DNA of 18,023 nucleotides, taken from the NCBI GenBank assembly GCA_036658435.1, contig JAVXEO010000050.1, positions 1 to 18,023 on the forward strand, given 5' to 3'. Within the stretch, counting starts at the first letter, position 1; the number at the start of each line of letters is the position of its first letter. This DNA is from DIGJ01 sp036658435 (GTDB lineage: Bacteria; Bacillota; Clostridia; Lachnospirales; Lachnospiraceae). The notes under the pieces were generated by a model, which was not told where the DNA came from, searched no databases, and saw nothing but the letters and a program-made list of their open reading frames with translations. This document shows, piece by piece, positions 1 to 7,739 of this stretch. A program made the position numbers and the translations under genes.

Positions 1-198
1 ATGTGGCTTATGGCATGGGCAGATAAAATAGAAGAAATAAAAACGGTATGCTGGTGTGGAAAAGGTGCGAACTGCAACGCCAGAATCAGTAATGGAAAAG
101 TCATATACAATGGAGAACAGATTATGATGGGTGGAAGCGATTCCTACATTTCTCTTTGCAGAAAGCACTATTATGAAGGAAACACCGGTAATCAGTAA
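1..198 (+). CDS. tdk: Thymidine kinase, type II (C-terminal fragment; gene starts before the window)
   Basis: This is the last 65 codons of a thymidine kinase, which phosphorylates thymidine to dTMP in the salvage pathway. The reading frame is open to the window edge, so the ATG at base 1 is very probably an internal methionine. The fragment matches the C-terminal zinc and lasso region of type II thymidine kinases: the segment ADKIEEIKTVCWCG is followed by GGSDSYISLCRKHY, with C17, C19, C53 and H56 of the fragment as the likely structural zinc ligands. The Walker A motif and the catalytic Glu would lie upstream, out of view. The stop codon at 196-198 lies inside a terminator hairpin, and the last 7 bp overlap the convergent L,D-transpeptidase gene. 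The identification is confident; completeness cannot be judged. Confidence 0.9.
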   Translation: MWLMAWADKIEEIKTVCWCGKGANCNARISNGKVIYNGEQIMMGGSDSYISLCRKHYYEGNTGNQ

Positions 199-220
199 AC
201 GACTACCGGTGTTCCTTTTT
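176..220 (+). terminator. Intrinsic terminator of tdk, inside the coding ends of two convergent genes
   Basis: A perfect 10-bp inverted repeat, AACACCGGTA at 181-190 and TACCGGTGTT at 204-213, is separated by a 13-nt loop. It extends outward by AAGG/CCTT if one A is bulged. The right arm runs into five T residues at 216-220, which gives a classical rho-independent terminator for plus-strand transcription. The stem lies within the last codons of tdk and the last codons of the minus-strand transpeptidase gene. Read on the minus strand the stem is followed by TCCTTCATAAT, a poor U-tract, so it is probably not an efficient terminator for the transpeptidase. Confidence 0.8.
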
Positions 221-1562
221 CTATCCATTCAAATAATTTTTTTGCTTTTGCTTCCGGCATATTAATACAGCCATGGGAACCATTTTTCTTATACACATCT
301 TTTCCGAATTCTTTTCTCCAGGAAGCATCATGAAGCCCAATATTTTTATTGAAAGGCATCCAGTACTTTACAGGAGAACTATAATTTTCACCTTTTAATG
401 TAGCATTACGTTCTTTATAGGTGATTTGGTAAATTCCCTTTGGGGTATCATAGTGCCGACTTTTATTACCGGTTACCACATCAGAAGTAAGAACCTTCTT
501 ACCTTGTGCATAGAGCCAGACTCTTTGCTTCTTTAAGTTAATTTCGATATAAGTATCTCCAATATCATTTTTATTACGTGATCTGGCAGTCTGCCGGTAT
601 TGTGGCTCCCGAGTAACATCTTTTCCGGCCAGAAGAAGTTGGTAAAGCTCATCTGTTTCTTTCTGGCGGTTGATAATCCAACCATAATCGCCTCCGCGAA
701 CCTGTATTACTTTTCCGTCATATCTGGTAAAATCTCTTGTAGAGGCGAAAGTAGTGTAGTAATATCCAAGAAAATTCACATAGGATTCCACTTTTGCTTT
801 ATCCAAAACAACGGTAAATGCATCATCGATAGTAATCCAGTCCCTTAAGATAGCATGGTTTAATACTTCACTTCGATCACCAAAATCATAGGTTATGGTA
901 AGGCCGGTATAAAGATTCGCAAGTTTAACGGCTTTTTGAATATTTTTATCCTTGGAGAGAATGGTGGGATTTATGTAACAATTTTCTTCTTCCAAAGAAA
1001 ATTCAATTTCACTGGTACCAATTTTATCCATAACCACTTGTATGACTTTATCCATATCCAAGGTGGTTCCGTAATCTTCTTTTTGAATATAAAAATTATC
1101 TTCACCGGAAATGATTTCCGCATTGGAATAGGGGCGGCTGATATCCGGCTGAAAAAAGAGGGAACCCTTTATTAAATCCACAAGACGCTTCTTATCATAA
1201 TCGCAGGTAGCTGCCATTTCCTGATATTCTTTCGTAAAATAAGAAATTGGCCATTTAAAAGGGTTTTGTTTTTTCTTTAATTCCTCGATTTGCCCATCCG
1301 ATACATAACCATAGGAAAAGTCATCCCCAGAAAGAACATCCATTACACCTTCCCTGCCAATAATGGTAAGCTGATATTTTGCAATTTCACTTGCAATATT
1401 AGCCTCAACTTCTTCAACGGTTTTTCCGGAATAGTCCACATGATTAATAAAAGTTCCCGACTGAAAATGATCTTTATAATAAAGTGCAATGAACAAATAA
1501 GCTGCCAATAGCACGATGATGCAGATGGGCAGCAGAAGATGATTTTTTTTTTGCTTTGTCAT
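192..1562 (-). CDS. Membrane-anchored L,D-transpeptidase (YkuD domain)
   Basis: This is a probable peptidoglycan L,D-transpeptidase, which makes 3-3 (mDAP-mDAP) cross-links or attaches groups to mDAP outside the membrane. The 456-residue protein begins with a short basic stretch and one hydrophobic segment (about residues 8-29), a signal anchor that places the rest outside the cell. The middle region (about 35-320), with TFINHVDYSGKTVEEVE near its start, resembles the PG_binding_4/VanW-associated modules common in clostridial transpeptidases. The C-terminal YkuD domain (about 335-456) contains YIEINLKKQRVWLY, a conserved LHDASW and the signature SHGCINMP with catalytic C432 and H430. The ATG at 1562 is preceded by AAGGAGG at 1574-1580. 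The gene is divergent from dapF-murE-murF, which fits a role in mDAP-based wall chemistry. The substrate and whether it is a main cross-linking enzyme are not shown by the sequence. Confidence 0.9.
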   Translation of the reverse strand: MTKQKKNHLLLPICIIVLLAAYLFIALYYKDHFQSGTFINHVDYSGKTVEEVEANIASEIAKYQLTIIGREGVMDVLSGDDFSYGYVSDGQIEELKKKQNPFKWPISYFTKEYQEMAATCDYDKKRLVDLIKGSLFFQPDISRPYSNAEIISGEDNFYIQKEDYGTTLDMDKVIQVVMDKIGTSEIEFSLEEENCYINPTILSKDKNIQKAVKLANLYTGLTITYDFGDRSEVLNHAILRDWITIDDAFTVVLDKAKVESYVNFLGYYYTTFASTRDFTRYDGKVIQVRGGDYGWIINRQKETDELYQLLLAGKDVTREPQYRQTARSRNKNDIGDTYIEINLKKQRVWLYAQGKKVLTSDVVTGNKSRHYDTPKGIYQITYKERNATLKGENYSSPVKYWMPFNKNIGLHDASWRKEFGKDVYKKNGSHGCINMPEAKAKKLFEWIEKGTPVVVY

Positions 1563-1594
1563 ACTATGAAATGCCTCCTTGTTGTCTTAACGGT

Positions 1595-1600
1595 ATTATA
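1595..1600 (-). promoter_or_regulatory. Probable -10 box of the L,D-transpeptidase promoter
   Basis: The minus strand reads TATAAT here, about 33 nt upstream of the transpeptidase ATG, with an AAGGAGG ribosome binding site between them. I find no good -35 match at 16-18 bp spacing (the best are TATTTT and TTATTT at about 1618-1624), so if this is a promoter it is weak or needs an activator. It sits back to back with the dapF promoter in the same 163-bp spacer. Confidence 0.4.
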
Positions 1601-1646
1601 ATATCATAGTTGGGGGGAAAATAACAGAGGAATCTTATTGTAAAAT

Positions 1647-1675
1647 TTGACACAAATACCAGATTGGCATATAAT
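1647..1675 (+). promoter_or_regulatory. Consensus sigma-A promoter for the dapF operon
   Basis: TTGACA at 1647-1652 and TATAAT at 1670-1675 are separated by exactly 17 bp; both hexamers match the housekeeping consensus perfectly. Transcription would start near 1682, giving a leader of about 44 nt before the dapF ATG, with AAGGAGA at 1712-1718 as ribosome binding site. No riboswitch-like structure fits in so short a leader. This is the only strong promoter I found for the fourteen-gene run downstream. Confidence 0.85.
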
Positions 1676-1725
1676 TAAGTATTAAAGTTTCCTTAATAAG
1701 AGAGAAAAGAAAAGGAGAAGAAAGA

Positions 1726-2574
1726 ATGAAATTTACGAAAATGCAAGGCTGTGGAAATGATTATATTTATATAAATTGCTTTCAGGAAAAAGTGGAAGAT
1801 CCTTCAAAAATTGCAAAATTTGTTAGTGATCGACATTTTGGAATTGGTGGAGATGGACTTATATTAATAAAACCATCCAAAGTGGCAGACTGTGAAATGG
1901 AAATGTACAACGCAGACGGATCCCAAGGAAAAATGTGTGGAAATGGAATACGCTGTGTAGGAAAATATGCATTTGATTACGGAATTGTAAACAAAACTTC
2001 CTTGTCTATAGATACGAAAGCAGGAATTAAAAAACTGGAACTTGAGATTCAGCAAGGAAACGTTGTGGGAGCTACAGTAGATATGGGAGAACCCATTACA
2101 AAGCCTTCTTTAATACCGGTTTTATTGGATAAAGAAATTGTAAAAACAGAACCCATTGAAATTGAGGGAAAATGTTATGAGATGACCTGTATTTCTATGG
2201 GAAATCCACATGCAGTTCTGTTTGTAGAGGATACCGCTTCCCTTCTTATTGAAAATATAGGGCCAAAATTTGAAAAGCATCCCCTATTTCCTCAACAGGT
2301 AAATACCGAGTTTGTTCAAATTCTGGATCGAAAGACAATCAATATGCGGGTATGGGAACGAGGATCCGGTGAAACACTGGCTTGCGGAACAGGAGCTTGT
2401 GCCAGCGCTTATGCCTGTATTTTAAATGGAAAAACAGAGGATCAAGTCTTAATACACCTTTTGGGAGGAGACTTGATGATTCGTTACGATAGAGAGAGCC
2501 ATCATATCTTTATGACAGGGCCGGCAACCGTTGTATTTGATGGAGAAATCCATAAGGAAGGAATTATGTTATGA
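1726..2574 (+). CDS. dapF: Diaminopimelate epimerase
   Basis: DapF converts LL-diaminopimelate to meso-diaminopimelate without a cofactor, the last step before lysine and the direct source of mDAP for peptidoglycan. At 282 residues it has normal family length. The two catalytic cysteines are both present: C71 in the motif MCGNGIRC and C220 in GSGETLACGTGACASA. The N-terminal GCGNDYIYIN and the HFGIGGDG and YNADGSQGKMCGN segments are typical of the pseudo-symmetric two-lobed fold. The start is supported by AAGGAGA eight bases upstream. It is the first gene after the consensus promoter, and its stop overlaps the murE start by ATGA, so the enzyme that makes mDAP is translationally coupled to the enzyme that uses it. 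Confidence 0.97.
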   Translation: MKFTKMQGCGNDYIYINCFQEKVEDPSKIAKFVSDRHFGIGGDGLILIKPSKVADCEMEMYNADGSQGKMCGNGIRCVGKYAFDYGIVNKTSLSIDTKAGIKKLELEIQQGNVVGATVDMGEPITKPSLIPVLLDKEIVKTEPIEIEGKCYEMTCISMGNPHAVLFVEDTASLLIENIGPKFEKHPLFPQQVNTEFVQILDRKTINMRVWERGSGETLACGTGACASAYACILNGKTEDQVLIHLLGGDLMIRYDRESHHIFMTGPATVVFDGEIHKEGIML

Positions 2575-4040
2575 AAGATGGAAGAACCCTGCTTGATTTA
2601 ATACAGAAGATGCCATATGAGGTAGTAAAGGGAAGCGTAGAAATTCCAATATCCCAATTAGTTTATGATTCCAGAAAAGCACAAAAAGACAGTGTTTTTG
2701 TTTGTATCAGCGGTGCAGTAAGGGATGGTCATGACTTTGCCAATGAAGTGATACAAAAGGGTGTGACTGCATTAATTGTGGAAAGAATAGTGGAAGTACC
2801 CCAGGGAATCACGGTTATTTTAGTGGAAAATACAAGAATTGCTCTGGCCTTTATGGCAGCCGCTTATTTTGGATATCCGGCAAAGGAGTTAAAAACCATT
2901 GGAATTACCGGAACAAAAGGAAAAACAACGACGACCTATATGGTACGCTCTATTTTAGAAAAAGCAGGAATTAAAACAGGATTGATTGGCACCATCGAAA
3001 CTATAATTGGAGAAGAACAGATACCTGCAAGCAACACCACACCGGAGTCTTATATTGTACAGGAAACCTTTCGAAAAATGGCAGATGCAGGCTGCAAAGC
3101 GGTGGTAATGGAAGTTTCTTCCCAAGGACTGATGCTTCACCGTGTGGGAGGCTTTACCTTTGATTATGGGATTTTTACCAATTTGGAACCCGATCATATT
3201 GGACCCAATGAACATAAGGATATGGCGGACTATATTCACTGCAAATCCATGCTTTTTAAACAGTGTAAATATGGAATTCTAAACATAGATAGTTCCTACT
3301 ATGAATCGATAATAGAAGGACATACTTGTGAAATTGAAACCTTTGGATTTTCAAAAACAGCATCACTCCGTGCGGAAAATGTGGAACTTCTAAAAAAACC
3401 GGGATACCTTGGAGTTGCTTATGATGTAAAAGGAGATATGGAGTTTCATGCCATAATTGATGTACCGGGCATTTTCAGTGTGTACAATTCATTAACGGCA
3501 ATTGCAATCTGCAGGCATTTTCAGGTACCGGTACCCATTATTCAGAAGGCATTGAATGAGGTAAATGTAAAGGGCAGAATTGAAATGGTTCCGGTCTCCG
3601 ATAAGTTTACCCTTATGATTGATTATGCTCACAATGCAATGGCACTGGAAAGCCTGTTATCTACATTGAAGGAGTATCACCCAAGGCGCATTGTCTGCTT
3701 GTTTGGATGTGGAGGAAACCGTTCCAAACTTAGAAGATTTGAAATGGGAGAAATTTCCTCAAAAATGGCGGATTTTACCGTGGTAACCTCAGATAATCCA
3801 AGAGAGGAAGACCCTCAGGCCATTGTGGACGATATTATAAGTGGAGTAAAGAGAGCCAACGGAGAATTTATTTCTATCTTAGACAGAAAAGAAGCCATTC
3901 GCTATTGCATAAAGAATGCAATGGAGGGGGATGTGATCGTTCTTGCAGGAAAAGGGCATGAGGATTATCAGGAAATCAAAGGAAAAAAATATCCTATGGA
4001 TGAGCGTGTACTTATTCAGGAAATCATTCATGAAGGATAA
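2571..4040 (+). CDS. murE: UDP-MurNAc-L-Ala-D-Glu : meso-diaminopimelate ligase
   Basis: This cytoplasmic Mur ligase adds the third stem-peptide residue to UDP-MurNAc-L-Ala-D-Glu with ATP hydrolysis. The 489-residue protein has the three Mur domains: an N-terminal UDP-binding domain with VYDSRKAQKDSVFV near residues 31-44, a central ATPase domain with the P-loop GITGTKGKTTTT (Lys118), and a C-terminal ligase domain with FGCGGNRSKLRR. The motif DNPR at residues 408-411 is the known signature of mDAP-adding enzymes (lysine-adding enzymes differ here), so an mDAP wall is predicted, in agreement with dapF next door. It overlaps dapF by 4 bp (ATGA). Its last codons GAA-GGA double as a Shine-Dalgarno element and form the first copy of a 17-bp tandem duplication ahead of murF. 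Confidence 0.97.
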   Translation: MKDGRTLLDLIQKMPYEVVKGSVEIPISQLVYDSRKAQKDSVFVCISGAVRDGHDFANEVIQKGVTALIVERIVEVPQGITVILVENTRIALAFMAAAYFGYPAKELKTIGITGTKGKTTTTYMVRSILEKAGIKTGLIGTIETIIGEEQIPASNTTPESYIVQETFRKMADAGCKAVVMEVSSQGLMLHRVGGFTFDYGIFTNLEPDHIGPNEHKDMADYIHCKSMLFKQCKYGILNIDSSYYESIIEGHTCEIETFGFSKTASLRAENVELLKKPGYLGVAYDVKGDMEFHAIIDVPGIFSVYNSLTAIAICRHFQVPVPIIQKALNEVNVKGRIEMVPVSDKFTLMIDYAHNAMALESLLSTLKEYHPRRIVCLFGCGGNRSKLRRFEMGEISSKMADFTVVTSDNPREEDPQAIVDDIISGVKRANGEFISILDRKEAIRYCIKNAMEGDVIVLAGKGHEDYQEIKGKKYPMDERVLIQEIIHEG

Positions 4041-4065
4041 TATAAAGTGAAGGATAACATAAAAT
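4032..4065 (+). repeat. 17-bp tandem duplication carrying the murF ribosome binding site and start region
   Basis: GAAGGATAATATAAAGT at 4032-4048 is followed directly by GAAGGATAACATAAAAT at 4049-4065, two differences in 17 positions. The next base after each copy is G, so copy 2 supplies GAAGGA (4049-4054), a 9-nt spacer and the murF ATG (4064), while copy 1 supplies GAAGGA (the last two murE codons), a 9-nt spacer and a GTG at 4047. That GTG would open a six-codon frame (GTG AAG GAT AAC ATA AAA TGA) whose stop overlaps the murF ATG as ATGA. The repeat is directly visible; whether the mini-frame is translated is unknown. Confidence 0.7.
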
Positions 4066-5491
4066 GAAAAGTATTCAAATAAAAGAAATTATAAAAGCGG
4101 TAGACGGAAGATTACTGTGGGGGGAAGAAGAACAGAACATTACGTCGGTAAGTACCAATTCCAAGGAAATAAAAAAAGGGGCATTGTTTGTACCTATTAT
4201 AGGAGAAAGGGTGGATGCCCATGATTTTATGGAATCGGCTTTTTCACAGGGTGCGGTGGCAGCATTTACCTCTCGGCATAAAACAAAAGAAGAATGTGGA
4301 AATCAGGGAACCTGTATTTATGTAAAGGATACACAAAAGGCTCTCCAGGACTTTGCAGCTTACTATAGAAGTCTCTTTACACTTCCAATTATTGGAATCA
4401 CAGGGAGTGTTGGAAAGACAACAACCAAGGAAATGATTGCGGCAGCGCTGGGTATGAAATATAAGGTATTAAAGACCGCCGGAAATATGAACAGTCAGGT
4501 GGGACTTCCACTTATGATGTTTCACATAGAAGAAGACACACAGATTGCTGTGATTGAAATGGGCATGAGTGAAGAAGGAGAGATGAAGCGTCTGGCGTAT
4601 ATTGCAAGGCCCGAAACCGTTGTTATGACCAACATAGGGGTATCTCATATTGGGCAATTGGGCAGCCAAGAAAATATACGAAGAGAAAAGCTTACGATAA
4701 TCAATACCTTTAAAGAAGGTAACCGGTTATATTTGAACGCAGAGGATCCACTGCTGTGGGAGATCGGGAAAAATCCGGAAATTTCTATGTGGGAAGAAAC
4801 AAAGAAGGCAGCTTCTCTTACTAAATATTCCTATTATGGATTGGGAAAAAGTCCGGATGCAAGGGCTGAGAATATAGAAATTAAAGGGAAGGAAACCTTT
4901 TTTGATTTCATTCTGGGAGACTGCTGTGAATCCATTATTTTATCTGTTTTAGGTATCCATAATGTGGAAAATGCAGTAGCGGCTTTGGCAGTAGCGAAAC
5001 AATATGGAATAGATCCAAAGATTGCAAAAATTGGGCTGAAAGCCTATGAACCTATGGCAATGCGGGGTCAGATTTTTGAAAATAAAGGAATTCGCATTAT
5101 AGATGATACCTACAATGCAAGTCCGGACTCTATGAAAAGTGGTATCCATGTTCTTTTGGAAATGAAGGATCTAAAACGCAGAATTGCGGTTCTGGCAGAT
5201 ATTCTTGAATTAGGAGAAATCTCAGAATCATGTCATTATGAAGTAGGAGAATATATTGCAAAGGAAAGAAATCAGGATCGGCAGATTAATATGCTGGTTA
5301 CGGTAGGAAAAGAAGCAAAAGCCATTGGAAGAGGTGCAAAAGAGGCCCTTAGCATATATAGTTTTGATACCGGAGAAGAGGCCATTGCATTTTTATTGGA
5401 AAATACCATGGCAGGAGATGGTATTTTAGTAAAAGGTTCCAGAGGAATGCACATGGAAAAAGTTGTAGAAGCACTTAGCAGGGAGGAATAA
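4064..5491 (+). CDS. murF: UDP-MurNAc-tripeptide : D-alanyl-D-alanine ligase
   Basis: MurF completes the cytoplasmic muropeptide precursor by joining D-Ala-D-Ala to UDP-MurNAc-tripeptide, using ATP. The 475-residue protein has the Mur layout: an N-terminal domain with VSTNSKEIKKGALFVPI, a central P-loop GITGSVGKTTTKEM (Lys118), the stretch MGMSEEGEMKRLAYIARPE in place of the glutamate motif region of the family, and a C-terminal domain starting near IIDDTYNASPDSM. The NASPDSM motif is characteristic of MurF rather than of the other Mur ligases. The start is set by GAAGGA at 4049-4054, nine bases upstream, within a tandem duplication. The stop is directly abutted by the priA ATG. Confidence 0.96.
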   Translation: MKSIQIKEIIKAVDGRLLWGEEEQNITSVSTNSKEIKKGALFVPIIGERVDAHDFMESAFSQGAVAAFTSRHKTKEECGNQGTCIYVKDTQKALQDFAAYYRSLFTLPIIGITGSVGKTTTKEMIAAALGMKYKVLKTAGNMNSQVGLPLMMFHIEEDTQIAVIEMGMSEEGEMKRLAYIARPETVVMTNIGVSHIGQLGSQENIRREKLTIINTFKEGNRLYLNAEDPLLWEIGKNPEISMWEETKKAASLTKYSYYGLGKSPDARAENIEIKGKETFFDFILGDCCESIILSVLGIHNVENAVAALAVAKQYGIDPKIAKIGLKAYEPMAMRGQIFENKGIRIIDDTYNASPDSMKSGIHVLLEMKDLKRRIAVLADILELGEISESCHYEVGEYIAKERNQDRQINMLVTVGKEAKAIGRGAKEALSIYSFDTGEEAIAFLLENTMAGDGILVKGSRGMHMEKVVEALSREE

Positions 5492-7726
5492 ATGATTTTT
5501 GCAGATGTAATTGTAGATATTTCACATGAAAATCTGGATAAGACATATCAATATATTGTAAAGCCGGAACAAACCGCATCTGCAGTAATCGGAGCACTTG
5601 TAGAGATTCCATTTGGCCGTGGAAACCGAAAAATAAAAGGTTATATTGTAGGCCTGTCAGAAACGCCGGCATGGGATATAAATAAAATAAAAGAACTGGA
5701 TTCCATTTGTGAAAAAGGAGTGGTGATTGAATCCCAGCTCATTCATCTTGCTTATTGGATAAAGGAAACGTATGGCTCCACTATAAACGATGCTTTGAAA
5801 ACGGTGATTCCGGTAAAAAAAACAATAAAAAATAAAGAAAAAAAATACATCTGCCTTTTAGCTTCACAAGAAAAGGCAAAGGAGGCACTTGCTGAATTTT
5901 TAAGGAAGAATAACAAAGGAAGAGTCCGGCTTTTGGAAGCATTATTAGAAACACCTATAGTAGAAGCCTCTTTGATAAAGGATAAATTAAATATCGCCCA
6001 GACAACAATTTCCGGACTTGAAAAACAAGGCCTTCTTTCCATAGAATCAAAAGTGATTTCCCGTAACCCCATAAAGAAACAGAAAGTGGAGGGCAAGATT
6101 TTTCCTTTGAATTTAGAACAGATTACAGCAGTAAATGGGATTCTAAAAGATTACAAAGAGGGAATTCGAAAGACCTATCTTTTGCATGGGGTCACCGGAA
6201 GTGGAAAAACAGAAGTATATATGGAAGTGATAGAAGGTGTTTTGGAAGAAAAAAAACAGGTTATTATGTTAATTCCGGAAATTGCCTTAACCTATCAGAC
6301 CGTTATGCGTTTCTATAAAAGATTTGGGGAGAAAATTAGTATATTAAATTCCCGTATGTCTCAGGGAGAACGCTATGATCAGTATATGCGAGCTAAAAAT
6401 GGAGAAATTGATATTATGATTGGACCTCGCTCGGCTCTTTTTACCCCGTTTCCTGATTTGGGAATGATAATTATAGATGAGGAACATGAGGGAAGCTACA
6501 AAAGCGAAACCGTTCCCAAATATCATGCAAGGGAAACCGCAATAGAACGTGGAAAAATAACAAATTCCAGTGTGATTTTAGGTTCTGCAACGCCTACGGT
6601 GGAAAGCTATTATAAGGCCCAAACGGGAGAATATACGCTTTATACCATAGAACAAAGGGCAGGGGAAGGAACGTTACCCAATATAGAAATTATTGACCTT
6701 AGAGAAGAACTAAAAAAGAAGAATAAATCTATTTTTAGTGAACGGTTAAGAGAGCAGATAGAGGACCGACTGGAAAAGAAAGAACAGACCATGTTATTCA
6801 TTAACCGAAGAGGATATGCAGGATTTGTTTCTTGTAGAAGTTGCGGTCATGTGTTAAAATGTCCTCATTGCGATATTTCTTTAACTTCTCATAATTTTGA
6901 GAAACTTTTATGCCATTACTGTGGATATGAAGAAAAGATGCCGAAGCTTTGTCCAAAATGTGGTTCCCCTTATATCGCGGCCTTTGGAACAGGGACTCAG
7001 AAAATAGAAGCCATGGTAAAGAAAGACTTTCCTATGGCAAGGGTGCTTCGCATGGATACGGATACGACTTCGGGAAAAGATGGACATGAGAAAATATTGT
7101 CCGCCTTTGCCAATCATGATGCGGATATCTTAGTGGGAACCCAGATGATTGTAAAAGGACATGATTTTCCGGAGGTAACGCTGGTAGGAATTTTGGCAGC
7201 GGATCTGTCTTTGTATGCAGGGGATTATAGGGCAGCAGAGCGTACTTTCGAATTGCTGGCACAAGCATCCGGAAGAGCCGGCAGAGGAGCAAAGAAAGGC
7301 AATGTAGTGATTCAGACTTATAATCCCGACCATTACAGTATTCGCTTCGCGGGAGAACATGATTATTTGGGATTTTATGAGGAAGAGATTTTATACCGAA
7401 AGATGATGGAATATCCTCCGGCAGGGCATCTTGTTGCCATTCTTATGGCCAGTCCTTCTGAAGAAAAAGTGGAAAAGGCAGCAGAACTTTTAGGAAAAAT
7501 CATAAAAGAAAAGGCACAGGAAGTGGGAAAAATAAAGGTAATGGGTCCGACGAAAGCGTGGCTCTCAAAAGCAAATGATATTTACCGGCGGATTCTTTAT
7601 TTGAAAGATAAAGAAGATAGAAACTTAAAAGATATGATAAAATATGTGGATGGATACATTCGATATTCGGAATATATGAAGGAAATTAGTATTCAGTTTG
7701 ATTATGATCCAATGAACAGCTATTAG
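5492..7726 (+). CDS. priA: Primosomal protein N', replication-restart helicase
   Basis: PriA recognises stalled forks and D-loops and reloads the replicative helicase. The 744-residue protein has the full family architecture: an N-terminal 3'-end binding domain (from FADVIVDISHENLDKTYQY), a winged-helix region, helicase lobe 1 with Walker A GVTGSGKTEVY (Lys239) and the DEEH box at 329-332, then a lobe-2 insertion with eight cysteines binding two zinc ions (448, 451, 457, 460, 474, 477, 487, 490). These are followed by GTQMIVKGHDFPEV and QASGRAGRG of the second helicase lobe and a C-terminal domain. All key residues are intact, so an active helicase is expected. The ATG follows the murF stop with no gap; the ribosome binding site GGGAGGA lies in the murF end. 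Placement directly after murF differs from the usual coaBC-priA pairing. Confidence 0.97.
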   Translation: MIFADVIVDISHENLDKTYQYIVKPEQTASAVIGALVEIPFGRGNRKIKGYIVGLSETPAWDINKIKELDSICEKGVVIESQLIHLAYWIKETYGSTINDALKTVIPVKKTIKNKEKKYICLLASQEKAKEALAEFLRKNNKGRVRLLEALLETPIVEASLIKDKLNIAQTTISGLEKQGLLSIESKVISRNPIKKQKVEGKIFPLNLEQITAVNGILKDYKEGIRKTYLLHGVTGSGKTEVYMEVIEGVLEEKKQVIMLIPEIALTYQTVMRFYKRFGEKISILNSRMSQGERYDQYMRAKNGEIDIMIGPRSALFTPFPDLGMIIIDEEHEGSYKSETVPKYHARETAIERGKITNSSVILGSATPTVESYYKAQTGEYTLYTIEQRAGEGTLPNIEIIDLREELKKKNKSIFSERLREQIEDRLEKKEQTMLFINRRGYAGFVSCRSCGHVLKCPHCDISLTSHNFEKLLCHYCGYEEKMPKLCPKCGSPYIAAFGTGTQKIEAMVKKDFPMARVLRMDTDTTSGKDGHEKILSAFANHDADILVGTQMIVKGHDFPEVTLVGILAADLSLYAGDYRAAERTFELLAQASGRAGRGAKKGNVVIQTYNPDHYSIRFAGEHDYLGFYEEEILYRKMMEYPPAGHLVAILMASPSEEKVEKAAELLGKIIKEKAQEVGKIKVMGPTKAWLSKANDIYRRILYLKDKEDRNLKDMIKYVDGYIRYSEYMKEISIQFDYDPMNSY

Positions 7727-7739
7727 GGAGGAAAAGAAA

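Larger units (their letters stand above)
1563..1725. other. Divergent intergenic spacer between the L,D-transpeptidase gene and dapF
   Basis: This 163-bp stretch is the only real non-coding region in the window. From left to right it holds the transpeptidase ribosome binding site (1574-1580, minus), its probable -10 (1595-1600, minus), a short G-run (1612-1617), the perfect dapF promoter (1647-1675) and the dapF ribosome binding site (1712-1718). ATTAAAG (1681-1687) and the nearby CCTTAAT (1691-1697) could form only a weak stem. I see no clear operator palindrome. Confidence 0.7.

Noticed and set aside
1..198. A complete 65-residue small protein
   Set aside because: The sequence is the recognisable C-terminus of thymidine kinase, and the frame is open to the window edge, so it is a partial gene.
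176..213. The tdk hairpin as a bidirectional terminator that also ends the transpeptidase transcript
   Set aside because: On the minus strand the stem is followed by TCCTTCATAAT rather than a U-tract, so I claim it only for the plus strand.
600..1175. Plus-strand frames of about 80 codons opposite the L,D-transpeptidase gene
   Set aside because: They are mirror frames of a clear YkuD gene, with no ribosome binding sites and no recognisable product.
5752..6096. 114-codon minus-strand frame in priA
   Set aside because: It lies entirely antisense to the PriA winged-helix region and has no family resemblance.
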